Origin: an uncultured Clostridia bacterium
GTDB taxonomy: Bacteria; Bacillota; Clostridia; TANB77; CAG-508
Assembly: GCA_947594935.1 (NCBI GenBank)
Contig: CANQEM010000003.1
Span: forward strand, 1 to 64,000
Length of the DNA: 64,000 nucleotides
Reading direction: 5' to 3'
Made by a program: the position numbers and the translations under genes. Below are positions 1-10,842 of the stretch, piece by piece. Every line of letters starts with the position of its first letter. Position 1 is the stretch's first letter. The notes below the pieces were generated by a model, which saw nothing but the letters and a program-made list of their open reading frames with translations, ran no database searches and was not told where the DNA came from.

Positions 1-293
1 ATGTCTCCAGTTTGAATACTTAACTTTAAAACGGAGACATATTTTATAATTTGTCCAAATGATTTTACTCATTTAACATTCAAACTCTAATCAAACTGTT
101 TGAATCAAGCCATTTTTCGTAAATCTAATTAAATATCGGAATAATAAATAAAAAAACCACATATAATACTTGTATCCGTAAAAAATATAATTTTCATAAG
201 TTTTACGTCCATATCCGTAAAACTTGACAAAAGCAAAGTAGTATTATAAAATAAAATTAAAGTATTTGATATACATTCTAGTGGAGGAAACCC

Positions 294-1491
294 ATGTTAA
301 AAAGAGAATATTATTTAAACCAATTAATAAAAAGTAAAGATTTAAATTTAATAAAAGTTATAACTGGAGTTAGAAGAAGTGGAAAAAGCACATTATTATT
401 GCAATATAGAGAATATTTAATCTCACAAAAAATACCAGAAAAAAATATAATCTTTATGAATTTTGAAAGTGCGGATTGGTATGCTATAAAAAACTACAAA
501 GATTTATACTCTTACATAAAAAGCCATATTTCAAAAGGTAAAAATTATATTTTGTTAGATGAAGTTCAGAATGTAGAAAGCTGGGAAAAGGCAGTAAACT
601 CATTATTGGTTGATATTGATTGTGATATTTATATTACAGGTTCAAATGCTTACCTTTTATCAAGTGAATTAACTACATTACTTGCTGGTAGAGTTTTAAC
701 AATAAAAATATATCCATTTTCCTTCAAAGAATTTATAGAAGAATATCCATTCAAAGAAGATTCAGATAAATATGATAAATTCGATAAATATTTAAAATTT
801 GGTGGAATGCCGATGATTGTTAATATGAATGATAATGAAGAAATGATTATTAACTATTTAACGGACATTAAAGAAGTTGTGCTAAAAAAAGATGTTATAG
901 GTAGAAATAAAATAAAAGACGTTGTTTTTTTGGACAATTTGATAAAATATATGGCATCATGCATAGGTAACTTAACTACACCTAATAATATTTCAGAATT
1001 TATGCAAAAGAATGGAAGTACAGTTACAAATGAAACTGTGGATTCATACTTAAGAATGATTGAGAATGCTTATTTTATATATCGAGTTCCAAGATACGAA
1101 TTAAAGGGAAAGCAACTTTTAAAAACACAAGGAAAATATTATTTTGTAGATAATGGATTAAAGAACATTATAGACGGACTTTCATCCTATGATAGTGGAA
1201 GTAGCTTTGAAAATTTAATATATATCGAATTACTTCGCAGACGGATATGAAGTTTATGTAGGAAAATATAATGATGTAGAAATAGATTTTATTGCAATTA
1301 AACCAAATGAAAAAATATATTATCAAGTTACAAGAAGTATATTAGATGAAAAGGTTGAAGAACGAGAAAAAAATTCATTGCTCGCTATAAAAGACAATTA
1401 TAAAAAAGTTATTTTGACAATGGATAAAGTAAAGAACAAACAGATAGAAGGAATAGAAGTAATAAATATAATAGACTTTCTACTTAGTTAA
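294..1491 (+). CDS. AAA ATPase with DUF4143-like C-terminal region, split by a +1 frameshift at CGG 1242-1244
   Basis: ORF 294..1250 has Walker A GVRRSGKS and a LLDEVQN Walker B. It stops at CGG ATA TGA; dropping C1242 continues GYEVYVGKYNDVEIDFIAIKP... to TAA 1489-1491 (249 nt in frame). Confidence 0.85.
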
Positions 1492-1544
1492 TAAATTTAC
1501 TTTGTAAGAACATCAAACCAGAGCATGGCTCCAAAAAGAAATCA

Positions 1545-1584
1545 AAAATAGCATGGAAACATTTTAAAATTTCCATGCTATTTT
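1545..1584. terminator. Rho-independent-like hairpin between convergent genes
   Basis: AAAATAGCATGGAAA...TTTCCATGCTATTTT inverted repeat. Confidence 0.7.
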
Positions 1585-2430
1585 CTACATTACTTCTTTA
1601 AAAAATACATATTCGCTTCCAGAAGTATTATTTCTAGACTGATATAAATATCCACCTAAAATTTCTTTTGTTTCAGTATTTAATTTTACATCTATATCTG
1701 CGTGATAAACAAAAGTATCACCATCATAATTTCTCAAATGAATATCAAAAAGTAAACTTGCATCTAAACCAGCTAAATCAACACCAGCTTGTTCCAAAAG
1801 CTTTCCATTAAATACAACAGAATTCACATCATCATGGATAGAATAATTTTTCACAACACCCTTATTCAAATAACCTAAGGAAATAGGGTTAGAGCAATCC
1901 GTGTAGAAAGTAGGAGTTGAATAATTAGCAGCATCATTTTCCTCATTTGTATTTACTATATTAAAATCAATACGACCAGCAGAAGCACTTGACAAAGCTT
2001 CAAAAGTACCAAAAGAATTTAAGTTTTTATAATTCAAAACCTGAGTTCCAATTTCAGGGGTAACAGTTGAAATACGAATATTATCAACCCACAATTCTTT
2101 TACAGTATTCTTTGTATTTAAATCAGAAACAGAAGAAGTATTATCAATATAAATTGCAATATCTGTATATTGGCAAATATCTAAATCCTGTAAAGAGTTG
2201 TTAGCACTATTATCAACTGCATTTGCACTACTATAAAGTAAAATACGATTTACCCTAAATACAGAAGTTTGATTTTGTTCAGAAATTTTTAAAGATTGAT
2301 TAACAAATTCTTCTCTACAATAGCTAGCGTAAAAAAGATAAGAATAAGCAAGTATGCAAAGTAACAATAAAACAATTAAAAATGTAAAAGCCAGTTTAGT
2401 GTGCTTAATTTTAATTTTTGGAAGTGCCAC
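1585..2430 (-). CDS. Hypothetical membrane-anchored protein
   Basis: Intact ORF with one N-terminal TM segment. Confidence 0.75.
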   Translation of the reverse strand: MALPKIKIKHTKLAFTFLIVLLLLCILAYSYLFYASYCREEFVNQSLKISEQNQTSVFRVNRILLYSSANAVDNSANNSLQDLDICQYTDIAIYIDNTSSVSDLNTKNTVKELWVDNIRISTVTPEIGTQVLNYKNLNSFGTFEALSSASAGRIDFNIVNTNEENDAANYSTPTFYTDCSNPISLGYLNKGVVKNYSIHDDVNSVVFNGKLLEQAGVDLAGLDASLLFDIHLRNYDGDTFVYHADIDVKLNTETKEILGGYLYQSRNNTSGSEYVFFKEVM

Positions 2431-2443
2431 AGTGAATACCTCC

Positions 2444-3826
2444 TTATCTTTCTAATCGTTTATATAGCATCTCCATATAACTATAAACTTTTGTATGCCA
2501 ATCAGGGTCACTAGCATAGCGAATATTAACATCACTAACAGTTGGACCATTATAATATGTAGCAGCGGCTCTTTCACCGTCATAAATCTTTGTACCAGCT
2601 GGGTTTAAGTAATACTTAACTAAAACCTTAGCAACTAATTCCATGCCCTCTTCATAAGTATCAAACTCGAAAGATGATTCATAAGGAGTAGAATCATAAG
2701 AACCATATCCAAATAGATTCTTCTTATCATCAGCTATTTGTGAACTACCCCAAGCACTTTCATGAATTGCAATAGAAGCTAGGAATATACCATTTATTTT
2801 ATATTTTCTATCAAGATTATAGAATACTTCATAATTATTTTCAAAAATCTTATTTTTATCATTAGGTAAACCAGTAAAAATTTTCTTGTAATCAGATAAA
2901 GTCAATCCAGAAGATTGATTTAAAGGCATATCAATTGCCAATTCTACAACAAGTTTTTTAATACGATTTTTCTCAGGCATAGTAGGTGAAACAGTAGCAG
3001 AAGTTAAATTACTAGTAGGCAAATAGCCTTCTACACCATCATAAGAAACTTTACACCATTGTTCATTTGGTAAATCTATAAGAACTACATCAAAATATTG
3101 TTCAATTTCAACAATATCTTTTGAAGAATCTTCAATTCCGTCACGTAGTTTAGTATCTTTTGTTAAATATAATGTATCTTTTAAATGAGCTTTTATCTTT
3201 GCTAAAAATTCTGATGTTCCAACATCAATAATTTCTGGAATATAATTTAAAGTTTTTTCCTCATGTAAAATGGTTTCATCAGATATTTCTCCATTTTGGT
3301 ATGACCTTACCAAAGTAACATTTTTCTTACCATTAACACCTTCTTGTAAAACAACTTTTTCATCTTTTGGCAAGATAGAACGTTCTGTATATAAAGTATC
3401 AAAAGGAATGTCGCGTTCTTCAATAACTTGTTCTTTTACAATTTCCAAAGCTGCATTTGATGTAATTATATTATGAGCATTTAAACGATGACGGTTTATC
3501 TCTATTGAAATAGTATCTTCCTTAGCAGTAGACAAAGGAGAAGATAGCTCAATAGAATCATCTTTTGCTGAAATTGAAGTTGACCAAAAGAAAGCCAATA
3601 CCATAGCAAGAATTAGAATAATTAAAACGATTGATATACTAAGAGTTTTCTTACTAGATGAATAAGAATATTGAACATTTTTTGAACTAGTATTTTTTTT
3701 CACATTATGTACTGCACTTGCTTTTTTTGTATTTTGAGCCTCATATTGAAGTCTTGTTTCTTGTAGTTCCCTAAACACATCAGTAAGTTGTCTGTTATCA
3801 GAATCGAAGTATCCTTTATAAGCCAT
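2444..3826 (-). CDS. Glucosaminidase-domain cell wall hydrolase with TM anchor and SH3-like domain
   Basis: C-terminal NGIFLASIAIHESAWGSSQIADDKKNLFGYGSYD, typical of endo-beta-N-acetylglucosaminidases. Confidence 0.8.
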   Translation of the reverse strand: MAYKGYFDSDNRQLTDVFRELQETRLQYEAQNTKKASAVHNVKKNTSSKNVQYSYSSSKKTLSISIVLIILILAMVLAFFWSTSISAKDDSIELSSPLSTAKEDTISIEINRHRLNAHNIITSNAALEIVKEQVIEERDIPFDTLYTERSILPKDEKVVLQEGVNGKKNVTLVRSYQNGEISDETILHEEKTLNYIPEIIDVGTSEFLAKIKAHLKDTLYLTKDTKLRDGIEDSSKDIVEIEQYFDVVLIDLPNEQWCKVSYDGVEGYLPTSNLTSATVSPTMPEKNRIKKLVVELAIDMPLNQSSGLTLSDYKKIFTGLPNDKNKIFENNYEVFYNLDRKYKINGIFLASIAIHESAWGSSQIADDKKNLFGYGSYDSTPYESSFEFDTYEEGMELVAKVLVKYYLNPAGTKIYDGERAAATYYNGPTVSDVNIRYASDPDWHTKVYSYMEMLYKRLER

Positions 3827-3966
3827 GCCACTTTCATTCCTTTCCTAATAAATATCCAATACTATTATATACCAATATCCGTAACTTGTCCATAGATTTT
3901 TAGAAAAAATATATTGCAAAATTTGTAAAATGTTATATAATAGACAAAGAAAGGGGAAAAAAGACG

Positions 3967-4647
3967 ATGCAAGAAAATAATTTGTTAGAATTACAAGAAA
4001 AAATAGGCTACAAATTTACGGATATAAACCTTTTGAAGAACGCCTTAACACATACATCTTATGCACATGAACACAAGATATCAGATAATGAAAAACTAGA
4101 ATTTTTAGGTGATAGCATTTTAGAATTTGTTTCAAGTCAATACCTATATCGAAACTATACCAACCTAAAAGAAGGCGAAATGACTAAGGTCAGAGCGGCT
4201 GTTGTATGTGAGGAAAGCTTATATAAAATAGCTAAACAGCATAATTTTAATGAATTTTTGTATGTAGGAAGATCAGAAAGATTATCAAATGGAAATGAAA
4301 GACCAGCAATTCTAGCAGACAGTGTAGAAGCAGTTATTGCAGCAATCTATTTAGACGGTGGAATAGAACCAGCAACAAAATTCATAATTGAAAATTTAAA
4401 AGCTGGAATAGACAAAGCCACAGCACATGTTGGTGATAAAGACTATAAAACAGTTTTACAAGAAAAATTGCAAGAACATGGAAATATAGAGATACAGTAT
4501 AAAATCATAAGTGAAACAGGACCAGACCATGATAAAACTTTTGAAGCAGAAGTCATCGTTAAAAATAAAAAATTAGCAACAGGTAAAGGCAAAAGCAAAA
4601 AACAAGCAGAAATGGAAGCAGCAAAAAAAGCTTTATTACAATTGTGA
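3967..4647 (+). CDS. rnc: Ribonuclease III
   Basis: NEKLEFLGDSILEF signature and C-terminal dsRBD. Confidence 0.95.
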   Translation: MQENNLLELQEKIGYKFTDINLLKNALTHTSYAHEHKISDNEKLEFLGDSILEFVSSQYLYRNYTNLKEGEMTKVRAAVVCEESLYKIAKQHNFNEFLYVGRSERLSNGNERPAILADSVEAVIAAIYLDGGIEPATKFIIENLKAGIDKATAHVGDKDYKTVLQEKLQEHGNIEIQYKIISETGPDHDKTFEAEVIVKNKKLATGKGKSKKQAEMEAAKKALLQL

Positions 4648-4663
4648 AAGGAATGATTTAGCC

Positions 4664-5719
4664 ATGAAAGAAAAATACATTATACCAATATTTGTTCCAC
4701 ATTTAGGATGTCCAAATGATTGCATATTTTGCAACCAAAAATCAATTAGTGGTCAAAAAGAAGAAATGACAAAAGAGCAAGCCAGAAAAATAATAGAGCA
4801 AAATCTTAAAGAAATGAAAGACAAAGATGCAGAAAAAGAAATAGCTTTTTTTGGAGGAAGCTTTACAGCAATCAAAGAAGAAAAGCAAGAAGAACTTTTA
4901 TCACTTGCCTATGAATATGTCAAAAAAGGAGAAGTAAACAGTATACGCATTTCAACAAGACCTGATTTTATTGATAGAAAAATCTTAAAAAGACTAAAAA
5001 AATACAAAGTAAAAACCATAGAACTAGGAGTGCAATCAGCAAATGACTATATTTTAAAAAGAGCAAAGCGAGGTCATACTTTTGATGATGTAAAAAAAGC
5101 ATCAAAACTAATTAGAAGATACCGCTTCGACTTAGGGCATCAAATGATGGTAGGCTTACCAGATAGTACAAGAATTGATGAAATAAACACAGCTAAGCAG
5201 TTGATAAAGCTAAAACCAAAAATGGTAAGAATATATCCAGTTTTAGTAATAAAAGGAACCAAACTAGAAAAAGAAGTGCAAGAAGGGAAATATCAACCAC
5301 TAACAATTGTACAAGCAGTAGAAACTTGCAAGGAACTAGTTAGAATGTTTGACAAAAAACATATAGATATTATAAGAGTTGGACTTCAAAATACGGATGA
5401 AATCTCTGACCCAAACAATAAGGAAAGTGAAGTTGTTGCTGGTCCATTTCATCCTGCATTTAGGCAACTTGTAGAATCAGCAATGTGGTATGACGCAGTT
5501 GTAGACAAAATTAAAAAACTAAATGTAAAAGTAAAAGAAGTTCAAGTTACTGTAAACCCAATAGATGCAAACAATGTAATAGGGCATAAAAGAGAAAACA
5601 TCGAAAAATTGAAAGAAACTTATGATGTTGATTTAATTATTAAACAAGACGAAACGATAAAACAAGGAAAATCTAAGATAGATATAATCAAAACATATAA
5701 TGACTTTTTAGAGGACTAG
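4664..5719 (+). CDS. Radical SAM protein (Elp3/oxygen-independent coproporphyrinogen oxidase-like)
   Basis: CPNDCIFCNQ CxxxCxxC-type motif; Elp3-like organisation. Confidence 0.85.
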   Translation: MKEKYIIPIFVPHLGCPNDCIFCNQKSISGQKEEMTKEQARKIIEQNLKEMKDKDAEKEIAFFGGSFTAIKEEKQEELLSLAYEYVKKGEVNSIRISTRPDFIDRKILKRLKKYKVKTIELGVQSANDYILKRAKRGHTFDDVKKASKLIRRYRFDLGHQMMVGLPDSTRIDEINTAKQLIKLKPKMVRIYPVLVIKGTKLEKEVQEGKYQPLTIVQAVETCKELVRMFDKKHIDIIRVGLQNTDEISDPNNKESEVVAGPFHPAFRQLVESAMWYDAVVDKIKKLNVKVKEVQVTVNPIDANNVIGHKRENIEKLKETYDVDLIIKQDETIKQGKSKIDIIKTYNDFLED

Positions 5720-5757
5720 AAAATAAAAAATGGCACATACTACCATTAGGTGATTTT

Positions 5758-6597
5758 ATGTTGTGGAAATATGTGCAAGAAACATTTGAAACAATTTTAG
5801 GAGCAGCAGTAATGGCAATGGGAACATCGCTACTTCTATTGCCAAACCAACTTTCAACAGGAGGCTTTTCTGGAATTGCAACAATCAGCTATTATTTTTT
5901 AAATATTCCAATGGGTATTACAATTCTAGTCTTAAACATACCATTATTTGCATTAGCAATTTATAGGCTAGGAAAAAGCTTTTGTGTGAAATCACTTATT
6001 GGAACAATTAGTTTTTCTGTTGCAATTGATTTGTTTGACAAACTACCACCTTTAACAGATGATAGACTATTAGCATGTATCTATGGAGGAATTATATTAG
6101 GATTAGGAACGGCAATTATTTTAAGAGGAAACTCATCAACCGGTGGAACAGACCTATTAAGTTTTATAATCAGAAGTTATAAACCAAATTTTAGGATGAG
6201 CCATTTAATAACAATAACAGACACAATGATTGTATTCCTAAATATATTATTTTTCAAAGAAATAGAAATAGGGCTATATTCAGCAATTGCAATCTTTTTA
6301 ATGGGAAAAATGATAGACATCATATTTGAAGGAATTGATTTTACGAAATTGCTTATTATCATATCAGACAAAAATGAAGAAATAGCAAAAGAAATAGGAG
6401 ATAAAATTAGGCGTGGCACAACAGGTTTTTTTGGCAAAGGAATGTACACTCAAAAAAACAAAATAATTTTAATGTGTGCAGCATCAAGAGGAGATGTAGC
6501 AAGAATTAAGCTAATAGCAAAACATATTGACCCAACTAGCTTTATAATCATAGCTAATGCACGTGAAGTTGTAGGACTAGGTTTTAGAAAGGAATAA
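5758..6597 (+). CDS. YitT family membrane protein
   Basis: Multi-TM region with LPNQLSTGGFSGIA and C-terminal DUF2179-like region. Confidence 0.85.
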   Translation: MLWKYVQETFETILGAAVMAMGTSLLLLPNQLSTGGFSGIATISYYFLNIPMGITILVLNIPLFALAIYRLGKSFCVKSLIGTISFSVAIDLFDKLPPLTDDRLLACIYGGIILGLGTAIILRGNSSTGGTDLLSFIIRSYKPNFRMSHLITITDTMIVFLNILFFKEIEIGLYSAIAIFLMGKMIDIIFEGIDFTKLLIIISDKNEEIAKEIGDKIRRGTTGFFGKGMYTQKNKIILMCAASRGDVARIKLIAKHIDPTSFIIIANAREVVGLGFRKE

Positions 6598-6601
6598 TCA
6601 A

Positions 6602-7462
6602 ATGAAAGAGCAACAATATATTTTGAAAAAGCCAGAATGCTTTGAATTAAAAGACATATTCACTTGTGGGCAATGCTTCCGATGGCAGGAAAATGAAGAT
6701 GGAAGCTATATAGGTGTAGTAAAAAACAATGTAATAAAAATAAGAGAAGAAAATTCTAAATATATAATAAAATCAGTAGGAGAAGATAACTTAGAAAAGC
6801 TTGTATATGAATATTTTGATTTAGGAAGAGATTATCAAGAACTACAAGAAAAACTATCAAAAATAGATAAAAATATGAAAACAAGTATTGAATATGGAAA
6901 AGGAATTAGAATATTAAATCAAGATTTATGGGAAACTCTCATATCATTTATTATTTCAGCAAATAATAATATTCCAAGAATTCAAAAAATTATTCAAAGA
7001 CTATCAAAACAATATGGAAAAGAGATAAAATTTGAAGGAAATTCATATTATACATTTCCTCTACCAGAAGAATTGAAAGATGTATCAATTCAAGATTTCA
7101 GAAATCTAGGCTTAGGGTTTAGAGATAAGAGACTTTATGAAACAACACAAGCAATTTTGAATAAAGAAGTAGATTTGCAAAAATTACAGGAAAATGAGAA
7201 CACAGAAGAAGTAAGAGAAATTTTATTGACTTTATCAGGTGTTGGACCAAAAGTAGCAGACTGTATTTTGCTATTCTCAACACTAAAACGTTTTGAAGTT
7301 TTCCCAATAGATGTATGGATAAATCGAGTAATGAACGAGCTATATTTAAATGAACCAGAAGATAAAGTCAGCAAAGCCAAAATACAAAAATTAGCAAATG
7401 AAAAGTTTGGAGAACTTGCAGGACTGGCTCAGCAGTATTTATTCTATTGGCGTAGAGATTAG
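6602..7462 (+). CDS. 8-oxoguanine DNA glycosylase / HhH-GPD family
   Basis: LSGVGPKVADCILLF helix-hairpin-helix and CFRW motif. Confidence 0.9.
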   Translation: MKEQQYILKKPECFELKDIFTCGQCFRWQENEDGSYIGVVKNNVIKIREENSKYIIKSVGEDNLEKLVYEYFDLGRDYQELQEKLSKIDKNMKTSIEYGKGIRILNQDLWETLISFIISANNNIPRIQKIIQRLSKQYGKEIKFEGNSYYTFPLPEELKDVSIQDFRNLGLGFRDKRLYETTQAILNKEVDLQKLQENENTEEVREILLTLSGVGPKVADCILLFSTLKRFEVFPIDVWINRVMNELYLNEPEDKVSKAKIQKLANEKFGELAGLAQQYLFYWRRD

Positions 7463-7477
7463 AAAAAGGAGGTTAGC

Positions 7478-10400
7478 ATGGCACTTAAATTTATTTATGG
7501 CACATCAGGCACTGGGAAAAGCGCATTTTGTTATTCGCAAATAGCAAAAGATATACAAGCAGGAGAAAAAGTATATCTTGTAACACCAGAACAATTTTCA
7601 TATAATGCAGAGAAAAAGCTGATGGAAGAAGTCAATACAAAAGCCATAATACAAGCAGAAGTGTTACATCTAAGCAGAATGGCACAAAGAGCAATAACAG
7701 AACTTGGAATAACAAATGCAAGAATGACGCAAAGTGGCAAAGCCATGCTAGTTTGCTATATCTTAGAGCAAAACAAAAATAAGCTAACATATCTATCAAA
7801 ATCACAAGAAAATATAGAACTTGCAATTTCATGTATTACTGAATTTAAAAAACATGGAATAACACTAGAAATTTTAAACAATCTAATGTGCAATATTGAA
7901 AACCCATATTTAAAAACAAAATTGCAAGATATTTACACAATATATAGCCAATATGATGAAAAAATCAATCAATCATATATTGATGAAGAAGATGAGTTAA
8001 CTATATTAGCTGAAAATATAAAGAACTTAGAGTGGATAAAAAACAGTATTGTTTACATAGATGAGTTTGCTGGTTTTACAGTTCCAGAATATGCAGTTAT
8101 TAAAGAACTAATTAAATACTGTAAGCAAGTAAATATCACAATCACAACAAACAGCTTAGAACTTACTCAAAATGTTGATACAGATATTTTTTATGAAAAT
8201 AAAATAACTGTGAAAAAATTAAAAAAAATCGCACAAGAAAATAATTTACCAATTGAAGAACCAATATATTTAAAAGAAAATTTGCGTTTTAATACAGCTG
8301 AATTAAAACATATAGAAACTCAAATGTTTAAAATAAAACCCACAGTTTGGGAAGAAACTGTGGAAAACCTACATCTTTTTTTAGCAAAAAACCAATATAC
8401 TGAAATTGAAAATGTTGCAAAAAAAATAAGTGAACTTGTAAGAGAAAAAAATTTGCGTTACCATGACATTGCAATAATCACTAAAAACATTGAAAATTAT
8501 GGAAATCTTGCAAGAATTATTTTTGAAAAGTATGGAATTCCGATTTTTATTGATGAAAAACGAGAGCTTAGTCAAAATAGTATTATTCAGTATGTACTAG
8601 CTATATTAGACATTTTGCGTAAAAATTATCAAAAAGAAGCGGTATTTCAATATATTAAAATGGGATACACAAATATTGAAACAGAGGACATTTTCAAATT
8701 AGAAAATTACTGTGCAAAATGGGGAATTAGTCAATCCAAATTTAAAAATGACTTTACCTATGAGATGGAAGATAGAAAAGAAGAAATCACATATTTAAAT
8801 GAACTAAGGAAAAAAATAATAGACCCGATAGAAAATTTAAAACAAGAAATAAAAGCGGGAAAAACAGTAAAAGACATGACCATAGCCATATACAAATTCT
8901 TAGAAAAGCAAGAAATTGAAACACAAGTTACAAACAAAATAGCATACTTATTGGAAAATGGCAAAATTGACTTAGCACAAGAATATAAAGAAAGCTATGA
9001 AATAATAATTAAACTATTAGACGAAATTGTAACAATTTTTGGGCAGGACAAAATGTCTGTTGAGCAATATGAAAATCTTTTACGTCAAGGACTAAAAGCA
9101 AGTAGCCTTGGCAAAATACCTGGAACGCAAGACCAAGTAATTATGGGAGATGTAGACAGGTCAAGAAGTAATAAAATAAAAATAAACTTTATCATAGGTC
9201 TAAATGACGGAGTATATCCAAGTGTAAATAGAAGCGAGGGCTTTTTAGGAGACGAAGAAAGAAATGAATTGCAAAGACATGGAGTTGAACTTGCCAAAGG
9301 AACATTGGAAAATCTATATGATGATAATTTTAACATCTATAAAGCATTTACAACTGCACAAGATGAAATATACTTATCATACAGCTCAGCAAACACAGAC
9401 GGCACAGCTCTAAGACCAGCAATCTATGTAACAAAAATAAAAAACATATTTCCTAAAATCGAAGAACAAAGTGATGTTATTGAAAATATTTATGAAATTA
9501 CAAATGTAAAAGGAACGTATGAAACTTTAATTGAAAAAATTGCAAAAGCACAAGATGATGAAGAACTTGAACTAAAATGGAAAGAAATTTACAGCTATTT
9601 CAAAAGAAACGCCGATTGGAAAGATAAGCTAGAAAAAGACTTACAAGCAATAAATTATAGTAATTTGCCACAAGATATAAAAAAGGAAACAATAAAAAAG
9701 CTATATGAAAACACTTTAACAACAAGTGTATCACGATTAGAAAAATATAAAAGTTGTCCATTTTCATATTATCTACAATATGGATTAAAACTAAAAGAAA
9801 GAGATGAACTAAAAGTTCAGAGTTTTGATACAGGCTCATTTATGCACGAAGTAATAGATTTATTCTTTGAGCAAGTTAGAGAAAAAGAACTTGAACTTCC
9901 AGAATTATTAGTTGAAGAAGATAAGATAAAAGAGCTTGTAAAAAACATCATTGAAACAAAATTAAACTATGGAAAATATAAATTCACAGCAACAAGTAAA
10001 TATAAAATTTTAGTTAAAAGATTAGAAAGAATGATTGCAGAAGCTTTGAAATATGTAATTGAAGGGCTAGTTTACAGTGATTTCAATATAGAGGGAACAG
10101 AAATTGAATTTGGAAGAGAAGGAAAATATAAACCAATTCTATTAGAACTAGAAGATGGTAAAAAAATTGAAATCACAGGAAAAATAGACAGAGTTGATAT
10201 TGCAAAAAATCAAGACGGAAATTATTTAAGAATAATAGACTATAAATCATCTGCTAAAAATCTTGATTTAAATGAAGTTTATGCAGGGCTACAAATTCAA
10301 TTATTAACATATTTAGACGCTATTTGCCAAGAAGAGGACATGTTGCCAGCAGGTGTTCTATACTTTGGACTATTAGAACAAAGTATATCAAACAAAGGAA

Positions 10401-10831
10401 GGCTTGAAGGTCAACAACTAGAAGATGAGCTAAGAAAAAAATTCAAAATGAAAGGGCTTATTTTAGCAGATGTTAAAGTAATAAAAATGCAGGATAACAA
10501 CTTAGAAAATGGCACATCAAAGATTATACCAGCAGGAATTGCCAATTCTGGTGCAATCAACAAAAGAGATACAAATGGAGTGAACAAAGAAGAATTTGAA
10601 ACTTTGCAAAAATATATAGGAACAGTTATAAAACAAATAGGAAAAGAAATTTTAAAAGGAAAAATAGAACTAAAACCATATAATCATAAAGGAAGAACAG
10701 CATGTAAATTTTGCGCATATCATGATATATGTGGGTTCAATGCAAAAGATAACACGAACCAGTATCAATATATCGGGAACTTTAACAAAGATGAAATTAT
10801 TGAGAAAATGGAGAACGAGATACAAAAATAA
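7478..10831 (+). CDS. addB: ATP-dependent helicase/nuclease subunit B
   Basis: N-terminal GTSGTGKS, C-terminal RecB-like nuclease and Cys cluster (CKFCAYHDICGF). Confidence 0.9.
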   Translation: MALKFIYGTSGTGKSAFCYSQIAKDIQAGEKVYLVTPEQFSYNAEKKLMEEVNTKAIIQAEVLHLSRMAQRAITELGITNARMTQSGKAMLVCYILEQNKNKLTYLSKSQENIELAISCITEFKKHGITLEILNNLMCNIENPYLKTKLQDIYTIYSQYDEKINQSYIDEEDELTILAENIKNLEWIKNSIVYIDEFAGFTVPEYAVIKELIKYCKQVNITITTNSLELTQNVDTDIFYENKITVKKLKKIAQENNLPIEEPIYLKENLRFNTAELKHIETQMFKIKPTVWEETVENLHLFLAKNQYTEIENVAKKISELVREKNLRYHDIAIITKNIENYGNLARIIFEKYGIPIFIDEKRELSQNSIIQYVLAILDILRKNYQKEAVFQYIKMGYTNIETEDIFKLENYCAKWGISQSKFKNDFTYEMEDRKEEITYLNELRKKIIDPIENLKQEIKAGKTVKDMTIAIYKFLEKQEIETQVTNKIAYLLENGKIDLAQEYKESYEIIIKLLDEIVTIFGQDKMSVEQYENLLRQGLKASSLGKIPGTQDQVIMGDVDRSRSNKIKINFIIGLNDGVYPSVNRSEGFLGDEERNELQRHGVELAKGTLENLYDDNFNIYKAFTTAQDEIYLSYSSANTDGTALRPAIYVTKIKNIFPKIEEQSDVIENIYEITNVKGTYETLIEKIAKAQDDEELELKWKEIYSYFKRNADWKDKLEKDLQAINYSNLPQDIKKETIKKLYENTLTTSVSRLEKYKSCPFSYYLQYGLKLKERDELKVQSFDTGSFMHEVIDLFFEQVREKELELPELLVEEDKIKELVKNIIETKLNYGKYKFTATSKYKILVKRLERMIAEALKYVIEGLVYSDFNIEGTEIEFGREGKYKPILLELEDGKKIEITGKIDRVDIAKNQDGNYLRIIDYKSSAKNLDLNEVYAGLQIQLLTYLDAICQEEDMLPAGVLYFGLLEQSISNKGRLEGQQLEDELRKKFKMKGLILADVKVIKMQDNNLENGTSKIIPAGIANSGAINKRDTNGVNKEEFETLQKYIGTVIKQIGKEILKGKIELKPYNHKGRTACKFCAYHDICGFNAKDNTNQYQYIGNFNKDEIIEKMENEIQK

Positions 10832-10842
10832 AGGAGAAAAAG

